Source: Catenaria anguillulae PL171
Taxonomy: Eukaryota; Blastocladiomycota; Blastocladiomycetes; Blastocladiales; Catenariaceae
Assembly: GCA_002102555.1 (NCBI GenBank)
Contig: MCFL01000004.1
Span: 310,001 to 374,000, forward strand
Direction: 5' to 3'
Length of the DNA: 64,000 bases
In this document: positions 1 through 9,100 of the stretch, piece after piece
How the letters are laid out: the number at the start of each line of letters is the position of its first letter
How positions within the stretch are numbered: the stretch's first letter is position 1
The notes under the pieces: model-generated
What the model was told of the DNA's origin: nothing
Database searches by the model: none
The model's input: only the letters and a program-made list of their open reading frames with translations
Position numbers and translations under genes: made by a program

Positions 1-133
1 ATAGTGGGGCCCAGTGTCTTTTTTTCGACACTAATGGATTATTTGTATTGTGATGTCGCATCTTGGCATATCGTTCAACGCGTCCAGTTCCCTCGCCCTG
101 CCTGCCCATCGACCGATCCGTTTGTGCTGGAGG

Positions 134-155
134 TTGTGTGTGTGTGTGCGTGTGT
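134..155. repeat. (TG)n microsatellite
   Basis: A short run of alternating T and G with one C interruption. Nothing else recognisable lies in the first 290 bases. Confidence 0.7.
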
Positions 156-289
156 ACAGATTAACATGTACTTGCTCGCGGACAATGATTGTCACGGATT
201 CGCTTAAATGGGGCGCAGACAATATCCTGCCGCCCGTGAGCAAATCATGCGACTTGAATGAACGTCATTGAGCATTTATCAAAATGAGG

Positions 290-480
290 CTTGCCAAGCA
301 GAGACTCCTGTTCTATTCCTCCTTATGTGCAACACTTGCAAATGCGTAATCGCAGACAACACACCCATCAAAATCAGCCTTCCATCCACTGGCATAGGCC
401 ACAACACTGCCGTGTTGGCCGTGTGCTCCGTGATCCTTTTGGCCTGGTACATACGCGTTCCTCCACTTCCAATCCTCACC
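290..480 (-). pseudogene. Decayed 3' fragment of a tubby/LURP-one-like gene
   Basis: On the minus strand this stretch encodes GEDWKWRNAYVPGQ in one frame. After a small frame-breaking deletion it continues in another frame with TANTAVL, VDGRLIL and SAITHLQVLHI. These match in order the C-terminal 60 or so residues of the two intact tubby-like proteins at 6384-7295 and 7949-8854. The paralogues carry about seven residues after GQ that are missing here, and the GPDVM...APG segment is shortened. No N-terminal part was found upstream. I read it as a truncated, frameshifted relic of a fourth family member; the family assignment rests on similarity to its neighbours in this window. Confidence 0.75.
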
Positions 481-499
481 CTTTCATTTCCCACCCAGC

Positions 500-1843
500 G
501 GACAAGTTTACCTGGACCAGTTCACCTGGACGGGGTTTTGTCGCAATGCTTCAGTTCACCCAAGTGAGTTTACCTTACGAATGCGGGTGCACGTGTGTTG
601 AGCTTACCCATCGACTTATGCACTTGCCCTAGATGTAGTTCGCCCGAACCGCCCAGTTTCCAACCATTGACCAAGAACTATGTACCTGTCGTGCACAGGT
701 GTGAGCCGCAAGCGCTCCCAAAAAGCTTTGAGGGGGAAAGATGCGCCTAATGGTGAGCCAAAGAGCATTATCATTTGACGAGGACATTGACCTAGAACCT
801 GTTAGTGCGGAAACGTTCGCACGTTGAGCAAGGAAGCGAAGAGTTGCCTGTACCCTGTGGGCAGCATCCACGTTGTTGCTCACTGTTGCGAAACAGCAGC
901 CGCCTCCTCCTGTCCCAAGGTCGGTTGTGATGCCCTGCGGGCAGGCCCAGGAAATGCGCACGCAAAGTGTGGGAAACACATCCTGCTGAGAAGCAATGAG
1001 GTGCAACTGGTTGAGGATGGAGGCAGCTGAGCACTTCCACATCACACTCACTCCAGGTACAGATAGGAATAAAACGAACACGCACGAGTACCATCGATTC
1101 AGGGAGATGTATGGGCTTTTGCCGATTGGCGATGGAACTCAGAGCAGCAGTTCATGCCTGAAAGTATCAAGATTTGGCCAGAGAGTGGAGCAGATCTGTG
1201 GACGGGCGGTCGGCATTTGAGGCAGGTGTCTGAGAAGTGTGGGAAAGGCGAGAGATACTGTGTTGGAACATGGCGGGAACGGTGGTGAACCAAGACACCG
1301 TGTTGAGATCGATGACATGCTGCTAAACCCACATCCAATTGCAACGGTCGCTCGAACTTGGCTGTTCGGCATATTTCGGCATCCATTGAGCTTGGATCGA
1401 CAAGTGGCCGGCCGACGAAACAGACAGAAGGAACAAGTGGCAGTGACAGTGCCGTTGACATCTCGGCAAAATGCGATCATTCAATGAAGTCATGGGCCAT
1501 GGGAAGAATGGTTGCAGATAGTCGGCGACAGCGCTCCGAGGCGGTGAAGCCGTGGATCGCCAATGTTGCGGCTGTACGTATCAATACTTATACACGTTGT
1601 GAGCTGGATTTGTCGGTTGACTGCGTTGTGTGAGAGGTGGCTGCGGATCTGGATGGAGCAGTCTGTGGCGCTGTCTCAGGACGTCCAAAAACAAGTCTGT
1701 GATCCCTGGCTTCCTTGTGTTTTTGCTCTTGTTCCGTATCGATCCACGAGGGAATGATTTGGGCAACTGGATAAAGTGAGTCGCCCTCAAATAAGTATGC
1801 CCACTTCCCACGCTGGCCTCGGGTGTGACTCTCACCATCTCAC
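500..1843. other. No gene recognised
   Basis: Only short open frames without recognisable protein features on either strand. The missing 5' part of the adjacent tubby-like relic could once have been here, but I cannot see it. Confidence 0.5.
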
Positions 1844-3234
1844 ATGCCATGTAAAGCAAACATGTCCATGTTCCATCGTTACACGTTCGTCATGCGATTC
1901 ACGCCCTGGTCGTACCACTGCTGCGCGGTCATCTTCGTTGCTGTTGCCTTCATTTCAATCGCCACTGCCCAAGGGCCATGCTCAAATGACGAGGAATGTC
2001 CCACTTCTTTCGTTGGTTCCGACTGTGAGTGTTTATCTTCCCATTAGTTCAACTCATTTCGGTCGACCGCTCACGACCCTGCTGGCCCTCCCCCTTCTCG
2101 CCTCTAGCTCAACAACACTGCGACAACGGAAGGTGCATGCCAACGACGTGCAGTAGCAGGATTTACAACGGCTGCCAGCGCTTTGATAAACGCACGTTCT
2201 GTCCAGTCCTAGCGAGGAAATGCGCCCCGCGCCTCGAGGCAGGACAAGCGTGCTTATGGAACCCGGAAAGTTTCCAGGAACAACCGTGTGCACCGGGGCT
2301 CGTTTGTTCCGGGTTCCAAGCCATGACATGCGTCCGTAATGGTACTGGTCCGACGTGGTCAAGTGGTGCACCAATGTGGCCCGCCGAGGCGGCACGGTCG
2401 GCAGCTGAAACCCCCGACGATTCGATTCCACTTCGGCCGCCGACTGCATCTACTCGAGCGACAACGTCCACAGTGCCCACAAGTTCTGCAACTTCGGTAT
2501 CAAACGCACGAAGAGACGACTTGTCAACGACTAGCGGCTTCACGCAGTTATGGACGACTCTCGCCTTCGTTGGCTTGATGATTGGGGTTGCTTCTGCTTT
2601 GCTCTGCGCTCGCATGCACAAGTCTCGTCCACCTACCGTTTCGCAAGGCTCGTACCCAGAGCAAGCGGTGCCGCCGCCGCCAAAACCAACTCACACGTCC
2701 GCACCTTTAACACCTTCGCCTCGTCCAACGTCGCCAGAGCCAGCTTCATCGCAACCGTATGGATCTCCTATTGAGCACCATGTCGAGTGTGTCACCATCG
2801 GCCAAAGCAATACCCACATCGAAGTCCCACTGCAACCTCTCACGTCGTCGAATCCGTACGCATATCCGCAGCCGCTTGTTGCTCCGATTGAATCTCCACC
2901 AAGTGCGACGCTGCAAATGCCAACCCCACATCGCATGCCATTGAACGGCAGCACGCTTCATTCGCAACTGTCGAGCAGCTCGCTGTATCCGCCGCATCCG
3001 TCGCCAGCGGATCCAGCACCTTCACTTGTCGGTCCAGCTGGCTTGCGGGTCGAGATTGAGACTGGGCCTGGGGATGCAGAACTGGCGTTGCCCGGCGGGC
3101 AACATCCTGACGCAGAGTTGGCGTTACCCGGTGGGTATCAACATGGCGCAAGGATTCAGGTTCACGGGAACCTCGAGGATGACGAGTTGGTGTTGCCTGG
3201 GCTAGCGGCTATGGGTGATGTGGCTCAAAAGTAA
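1844..3234 (+). CDS. Secreted/type I membrane protein with Cys-rich ectodomain
   Basis: Two exons, 1844-2024 and 2108-3234, joined by an 83-nt GT-AG intron (donor GTGAGT, acceptor CCTCTAG) in phase 1; about 436 residues. The start at 1844 precedes a hydrophobic stretch (CCAVIFVAVAFISIATAQG) that looks like a signal peptide; ATG codons at 1862 and 1868 are alternatives. The ectodomain (residues about 40-150) is rich in Cys, with motifs such as QQHCDNGRC and PGLVC. A Ser/Thr-rich linker follows, then one membrane segment (LWTTLAFVGLMIGVASALLC) and a long Pro/Ser-rich cytoplasmic tail. The tail ends with imperfect repeats DAELALPGG, DAELALPGG and DDELVLPGL. I do not recognise the family. The topology suggests a surface receptor or adhesion molecule, but no function can be assigned. 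Confidence 0.75.
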
Positions 3235-3916
3235 CGAGTTAAGCCCAAGGGATTCTTTTGGTGAAGTGGTTGTAAGATTTTTTTTTAGAAAGATGAATAC
3301 ATATCAATCGCTGTTTTTTTGTTTGTTTGTTTCGGAACCGAAATGTCGCTCCAATTGAATTGAATGCTGGCCCTCGGGCCTTGTGCGGATGTCTCACCAA
3401 TCTCTTCGTCGCCTGACTGTTTCTTGCGATAGAGGAGAGAGAGATCAGAGGGCTCATGACGGGATCTTCGGGCATACATAGAGGGGCTAGTAGTAGCTAG
3501 TAGTAGCTGGGCTAGCTGTACCTGTTACATACTGCACATTGTCTACTCGATTCCAGGGTTAGGTTGATGATCCCACTGGCAGAGGAATCTGGGTTGCAAG
3601 TGGGCGACGCACCTCATCTCTTTGGGCGGCCAATTCAAACAATGAAAGAAACACGCTCTCAAATGACCATGTATGTACGAATGAAACCCCATGCATGTAC
3701 TGCTTCAGAACTAGCTCCCTCCGTACCACCCGGCCATTCCGTTATCCAATGCCCTCCTCGCCTACCACCGGGCCTAGTCAGGCGTCAGGCGTCGTCGTCT
3801 GACGTTAAAGTTGGAGACAACACCATCAAACCAAACCGATCTTCCCCTCGCTGCTCCCGCCTGCCCCCTTGGCGTTTCTGATGGGCTCCTGGGGCCGCCG
3901 TTGGCTGTTACCGCCC
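3235..3916. other. Intergenic region
   Basis: Downstream of the membrane-protein gene, with T-rich stretches and a short TAGTAGCTAG-type repeat near 3487-3510. No credible coding sequence seen. Confidence 0.5.
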
Positions 3917-4237
3917 TCAGAGTGATTCCTCGACCAAACCTGGACCGCATGCACAATCGCCCGCTGTGATCCTGCGTGACCTGGCCGTGGACAGCAAAGC
4001 CAGCGCGCGCACGAGGACCCAAAGCGTCGAATTACAACTTAATGGTCGGATTACCACAGGTCCCGCGGCGAGACACCAGTATGCAGCCTCGCCGCCGGAT
4101 GTGCACTTCCAAGGCGGGTAGTACTCGCTGATCGTGGTGGACGTTGTCGCACGGCTAGCCGAGATCATAGGGAAAAGTTTGGTGCAGGTAAGCAGAGCAC
4201 TCATTGTGACGAGTGCAGCGAGATTGAGTGCGGGCAT
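3917..4237 (-). CDS. Possible small secreted protein (weak)
   Basis: An open frame on the minus strand. From the ATG at 4237 it begins MPALNLAALVTMSALL, which could be a signal peptide, followed by about 90 residues rich in Ser/Thr with several Cys. The same frame is open upstream to 4456, so the start is unsure. Codons in the middle part favour G/C at third positions as in neighbouring genes, but I see no domain. It may be chance or one exon of a larger gene. Confidence 0.2.
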   Translation of the reverse strand: MPALNLAALVTMSALLTCTKLFPMISASRATTSTTISEYYPPWKCTSGGEAAYWCLAAGPVVIRPLSCNSTLWVLVRALALLSTARSRRITAGDCACGPGLVEESL

Positions 4238-4299
4238 AGCGACTCGATTTGATGGCGGGATCGCACAGAGTGGCTTCGTTACCAAGTAGGACGCTGTCG

Positions 4300-5853
4300 G
4301 CTTGCCTCCTTCCATGACCACAATCCCATTTTCATATATCCCGTCGTGGATTCCCGCTGTCCAGCCAGTCCCCATTACGTTCATCACGAGCCATCCTCGA
4401 CCTCGCACCAACCCCAAGCCTGTTGCAAGCAAGAACTGCCTCCTGCTCGTCCTCATTCCGGTACAAGATCCGCCCGTGCTCTTTTTCTTATTCGGAACCA
4501 GAGAGATCCGCTCTACCTCGACACGCTGCGAATCACTTGCTCGACTTTTTGAAACTGCAGGCAGCTGCCCTATTCCAGTTTAGCCACACCTCTGTTGGTA
4601 TTGCCATGTTGCTGGGATTCTGGACCATGCAGGCACTGTTCGCCGGGTTGTAGGTTCCTGGACTGGCGTGAGTGACGATTGATTCAGCATGTGCGTCAGC
4701 AAGTAGGAAGAGCCTTCAGTACGTTTCCACAGTGCATTGTTTTCCTCTCGTCGCCACATTGCACACTCACCTCACGCGATGTCTCCCTAACAGCGTTCCC
4801 GCTCCGCGACATGATGCCCTGCAGCTTGCTGCCATATGCTGTGGTCTCTGCGAACGAAGGTCGTTTTACCCCACAGTTCGACTCTCTACTTGTAGCCTAA
4901 CCTCAACCTCGGCCAGCCCGCATGTACCATGTGCCAGCTATGCACCGTCGTCGCTGCTGCTCGCACGCCAGGATCCCATTCTCCAACCCACTGGCTGTAC
5001 CCGCGGTCAATCGCCGACTCGTTCCAGCTTCAAAACAGCGGCATTTTTTTTCTCTTTTCAATGGATTTATGCACGCTGGTTGCTGTATCGCAATTCGTGT
5101 CGTCTTACTGCATCGGCTCGAGGCTATGTGTGGCGCACGGGCGCCGCGCACGAGACAAGGTTTCGGCACAGTCACACTAGGAGTCGCCGCCGCTTTCACA
5201 GTCAGCAGCGGTTGGACCTGCCGAGCGCGGCTGTGGTCAGCGCAAGCGCCAGCATCCCCTCGACCCGGTTTACCCACCTCGCTCTCGTCGCCATTCACGT
5301 CTTCTACCACTCGCATTACGGCCCGCCTTGGCTTTCACTTAGCAAGTTTGCATCGCTAGTGACCTCGGCTATGTACCCTCTACCTGCCTCAACAGTCCCT
5401 CGCCAGCTCGTTTCGACTGACCATCCTCGGGCAGACCAGCGCCGGCGCCCTGGAATCCCGCTCACTTGCTTGTGGTGCCGCGCACTGCATACGCGGCCCA
5501 CATTTGCATCACACAAGGTGGTGGCGGCCCATTTGCTGGCCAACGTGTCGCTCGGCGACAGTGGTGGCAGTGGCAGCAATTTCTCAAGTGCACAATCCAG
5601 TGGCGGTGACGTGGTGGTGTTAAATGGCAAAAAGCAGAGTCGAGTGCGGCACATGCCCATGGTGATGGCTCCAATGTCGGACAAGGTTGTTTTCGCACTG
5701 ATTGTGTGCTTGTGGGAAGGATGCAGAAAAGGCGTCTTCGCAATCAATTGTACATACCCTTGCCGTATGCCACTTCAGCGCACGTGTACCCCGTCCCGAC
5801 TTGTCACCCGCCCGAGTTTGAGGATTGATTCTATCGTCAATTCCGATTCGTGA
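4300..5853 (+). other. Unresolved region, possible multi-exon gene
   Basis: Two things suggest coding sequence: a hydrophobic stretch at 4584-4650 (HTSVGIAMLLGFWTMQALF) and a frame on the plus strand open without a stop from 4672 to 5853 (393 codons). The long frame is rich in Ser, Arg, His and Pro and has no domain I recognise; its last third (KVVAAHLLANVSLGDSG, VVVLNGKKQSRVRH) looks most protein-like. I could not connect the pieces with convincing splice sites. It could be a poorly conserved membrane protein gene with several introns, or a chance long frame in a GC-rich stretch. Confidence 0.25.
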
Positions 5854-6383
5854 TACATTTCCCACAAGACATTCCCTCCGTTTTCTGCGCCAGTTCCACT
5901 TCTCCTCTCCTCTCCCATCCCCATGAGTCCATAGCCTGCCGCCACCGCCACGAATGCTGCTGCCTGTGGCCTGGCCGCCAGTGTGCCCAAGCCGCACCCG
6001 TTCAAGGTTGAGTGTGAGGGACGACCAGCCTGTCACCGACAGAGCATGTGTATCATCGGGCATCCTCTGTGTCAGGTGCACATGTTCATTTAGGCGGAGG
6101 TGACGGGACCGTGCACTCTGCATCAAACCATATTGGGCTACAGTGGTGTTACCGACAAGCGGGCAACGGATTCTGAAAGAAGTTTTTTCTGCATTTTCGA
6201 AATTTCTACCCCCTCCTGGTTTTTTCTCCCCCAAAGTGCACGGTTCACAAATCACAATACAATTAAAGAAAATCGTACATGGACAGGAGACGGATGGATG
6301 GTGATCCAACGCAACGCGTTGGGTTGGTGTGCACGCATCGTGAAATCATCTTGACTTCCCTCGAGGGGATGGGGATGAGACTA
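5854..6383. other. Intergenic region
   Basis: No coding sequence recognised between the unresolved region and the 3' end of the first tubby-like gene. Confidence 0.5.
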
Positions 6384-7295
6384 TCAAAAAGCGACCCCCG
6401 TCCCGTTCCTCCCAATGTTCAACACTTGCAAATGCGTAATAGCGGACAACACGACCGCCAACACCAACCTTCCATCGACTCCGGGCGCCGCCTGCACTTC
6501 CATGACATCTGGCCCCAGAACTGCCGCATTGGCCGTGCGCTTGGTGATCCCACTTGCCGTAGCAATCAATTGGCCAGGCGCGTACTTGTTCTTCCACCTC
6601 CAATCCTCGCCCTTTCCGCTGCCGCCCAGCTGCAAAAACACGTAAATGTCGTGCATCTTGTCGGATCCCAGCACCACCAGCTTGGCCTCGCGCTCGACGG
6701 CCATGACGGAATCAATGGCTACATTGCCCGTTGGTGTGCGCACAGACATGACCTTGCCGAAAAACTTGTACTTGATCGAGGGCTCGATCTCGTTGGCTAA
6801 GAAAGTCAGGAACGGCATGTGCGCGTGTGGGTCGGCAGGGTCTTGGTCTTTGCCTGAGTGGCTGCCTCGGTACGCGGAATACACGGGCGGGTGGAGGATG
6901 GATTTCTTGATGTTGAATACTGCCGACGACGGTGTGCCAAGACCCGGGTCGGTGCCGTCTGACTCAGCGCCGGTCGCGGACGAGTACGCGGTGCGCTTCC
7001 ACGAGACCTTGGCCGTTCGACTTGGGTGAATGGTGAAGAGATCGAGGCCGTCAAATCGTTCCTTGACAGAGTAGAGAGCTTGGTCGGTGCTGCCGTTGCG
7101 GCCGATCGATGTGCGGGAAAAGTAGAACTTGAATGGTTCTCCTGCGTCCATGGACATGAACGCGGCCAGCGATTCGTTCGAGTGATCAAGAACAATGAGC
7201 GGATCATGGAGCTGGGATTCCAAGGCGAGGTGCCCAAAGCGCAAGACCGGGTTGCGCTGATCGCGGTAGCTGAGCTTGATTTCCGAGACGGGCAT
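6384..7295 (-). CDS. Tubby-like/LURP-one-related protein 1
   Basis: Single-exon gene of 303 codons. I chose the ATG at 7295 (MPVSEIKLSYRDQRNPVLRF) because similarity to the neighbouring paralogue at 7949-8854 begins soon after it; the frame is open to 7415. Shared blocks in order are RFGHLA...SQLHDPL, KFYF.RTS.GRNG, LFTIHPS..AKVSWKRT, VFNIKKS, YSAYRG.HSG, AVERE..LVVLGS.KM.DI.VFL, WKNK.APGQLIA and LGPDVM. The C-terminal block APGVDGRLVLAVVLSAITHLQ resembles the last strand and central hydrophobic helix of tubby C-terminal-like (LURP-one) domains; that fold assignment is inference. No signal peptide or membrane segment is evident, so it is probably intracellular. It is transcribed divergently from paralogue 2 across a roughly 650-bp shared upstream region. 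Function unknown. Confidence 0.75.
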   Translation of the reverse strand: MPVSEIKLSYRDQRNPVLRFGHLALESQLHDPLIVLDHSNESLAAFMSMDAGEPFKFYFSRTSIGRNGSTDQALYSVKERFDGLDLFTIHPSRTAKVSWKRTAYSSATGAESDGTDPGLGTPSSAVFNIKKSILHPPVYSAYRGSHSGKDQDPADPHAHMPFLTFLANEIEPSIKYKFFGKVMSVRTPTGNVAIDSVMAVEREAKLVVLGSDKMHDIYVFLQLGGSGKGEDWRWKNKYAPGQLIATASGITKRTANAAVLGPDVMEVQAAPGVDGRLVLAVVLSAITHLQVLNIGRNGTGVAF

Positions 7296-7948
7296 GGGCG
7301 TGGCAGCGGGCTGCGTTTGAATGTGGAAAGGGTATGTGCGCCAAATGGAGGGAACCCGTGTGAGATAGCGATGGATATGAAGCGCGGCGGCCGGAGACCC
7401 ACAACGGGCGGGCACCCGGGCGCTCGGCCGTCTTAATCCTTCTTGTCAGAACGCAATGTCTTGTTGCGCCCGCCGGCAAAATCTTGACTGCCACACGCGC
7501 GACCAGCCAGCTGCGCCTGTGTTTCTTGTCTGTTGGAAGCCTGCGGAATAGCTGCGGAATGGCGGTCGATCTTTCAAACAGTAAATGCATGGCTTCGTGG
7601 AATGTTCTCGGGTTGCCACTGGAGCCTGGTTGGCACTTCCATGACTTTTCCGGCCACGTTCTTCACCATCACCCTTGTTTCATTCATGCACATGATGCAT
7701 GTTGCCGCTCGCTCTTATGTACCACACGGACGACAGCCCGACATTACGGCGGAGCCAGGTGGAATGGACAGAAGATTACCACACGCCCTTGGAACTTCTC
7801 AGAAGGTTCTGCCTGGATGGGTTGGTATGGTGGTGGCATATAACGGCACTTCGCCCCTTTGACTCGTCGCACCTTGCTGGCAGCACACAACACAGAGTGA
7901 AACGATAGACCCTCACGAAATATCAGACATACATAGACATCCGTCAAC
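7296..7948. promoter_or_regulatory. Shared upstream region of divergent tubby-like pair
   Basis: The two paralogous genes start at 7295 (minus) and 7949 (plus), so this 653-bp stretch must hold both promoters and 5' leaders. No coding sequence is supported in it. I could not define individual promoter elements. Confidence 0.45.
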
Positions 7949-8854
7949 ATGCTTCATCAAGATCAACAGCCGCAGCCTGCTGAATCGCTCGACTACCACG
8001 ACCAACGCGACCCCGTGCTCCGCTTTGGCCATCTCGCATTTGCTTCCCAGCTCCACGATCCGCTCCATGTCCTCGACCACTCCTCGCTCGAGTCACACTG
8101 CATGTCGATGGACCCCAACGAGCCCCTCAAGTTCTACTTTGCCCGCACATCGCGCGGCCGAAACGGCGGCGACGACCGCGCCATGTACTCTGTCAAGCAA
8201 CGCCTCGACGGGCTCAACTTGTTTACCATCCACCCGAGCAACTCGGCCAAAGTGTCGTGGAAGCGTACCGTGTATGCCACCACCGCCGACCAACAAGCCG
8301 CCGTTTTCAACATCAAAAAGTCGGTCCTGAACCCGCCCATTTACTCTGCGTACCGCGGTGCACACTCGGGTCAAGACTTGGATCACGCCGACCCGCATGC
8401 GCACGCGCCGTTTATGCGCCTCAAGGCAAACGAAATTCACCGGTTCCCTGCACAGTACAAGTTTTACGCGACCGTCAAGTCGTTGCGTGTCCCAAGTGGC
8501 AATGCCGCCGTCGATTCTGTGCTGGCTGTTGAGCGCGAGTCCGGATTGGTTGTGCTTGGGTCCAAGAAGATGCGCGACATTTTCGTGTTTTTGGAACTGG
8601 GTGGTGGTGCAGAGCATCCTGGCCGGAGTGGCGAATGGAAATGGAAGAACAAGCATGCGCCGGGCCAATTGATTGCAAAGGCGAATGCAGTGACGGCTGA
8701 TACCGTCAATGCCACCTTTCTCGGACCTGATGTCATGCAAGTGAGCGTGGCGCCTGGCGTGGATGCGAGGTTGGTGGTGGCCATTGTCTTGTCGACTATT
8801 ACGCATTTGCAAGTGCTGCATGTGGGTGTCAATGGGACTGGGGTTGCTGCGTAG
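7949..8854 (+). CDS. Tubby-like/LURP-one-related protein 2
   Basis: Single-exon gene of 301 residues, starting MLHQDQQPQPAESLDYHDQR. It aligns end to end with the product of 6384-7295: RFGHLAFASQLHDPLHVLD, KFYFARTSRGRNG, LFTIHPSNSAKVSWKRT, VFNIKKSVLNPP, YSAYRGAHSG, AVERESGLVVLGSKKM and GPDVMQVSVAPGVDARL. The last 30 residues (VVAIVLSTITHLQVLHVG) form the hydrophobic C-terminal segment expected of a tubby/LURP-one barrel, again an inferred fold. Similarity and divergent orientation suggest an inverted duplication. The third copy (21879-22871) and the relic at 290-480 are further members. Biochemical role unknown; related folds in other organisms bind phosphoinositides or act in defence responses, but that cannot be transferred here. 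Confidence 0.8.
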   Translation: MLHQDQQPQPAESLDYHDQRDPVLRFGHLAFASQLHDPLHVLDHSSLESHCMSMDPNEPLKFYFARTSRGRNGGDDRAMYSVKQRLDGLNLFTIHPSNSAKVSWKRTVYATTADQQAAVFNIKKSVLNPPIYSAYRGAHSGQDLDHADPHAHAPFMRLKANEIHRFPAQYKFYATVKSLRVPSGNAAVDSVLAVERESGLVVLGSKKMRDIFVFLELGGGAEHPGRSGEWKWKNKHAPGQLIAKANAVTADTVNATFLGPDVMQVSVAPGVDARLVVAIVLSTITHLQVLHVGVNGTGVAA

Positions 8855-9100
8855 GTAGCCCCGAGAAAGACGTGGTAAGTATAGAGAATAGACTTGTCGT
8901 ATGCGTAGCAATGTACCAAAGAACGAATACATGGAAGATGCGTTGTGTACTTTCAATTGAAATGACGCCAGGGAGCAACACGATACGTACACGGCTCACA
9001 ACTCCGCATGGTCAAGGAAATCATGTTGTACGGACAGAATTCAACAAATAAGGACAATCATAAATCCAATCCATCAAGAAACGAGGCTGCAACTCAACAT

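Noticed and set aside
629-1094. Minus-strand frames of 100-150 codons
   Set aside because: No recognisable motif, and two overlapping frames are equally open.
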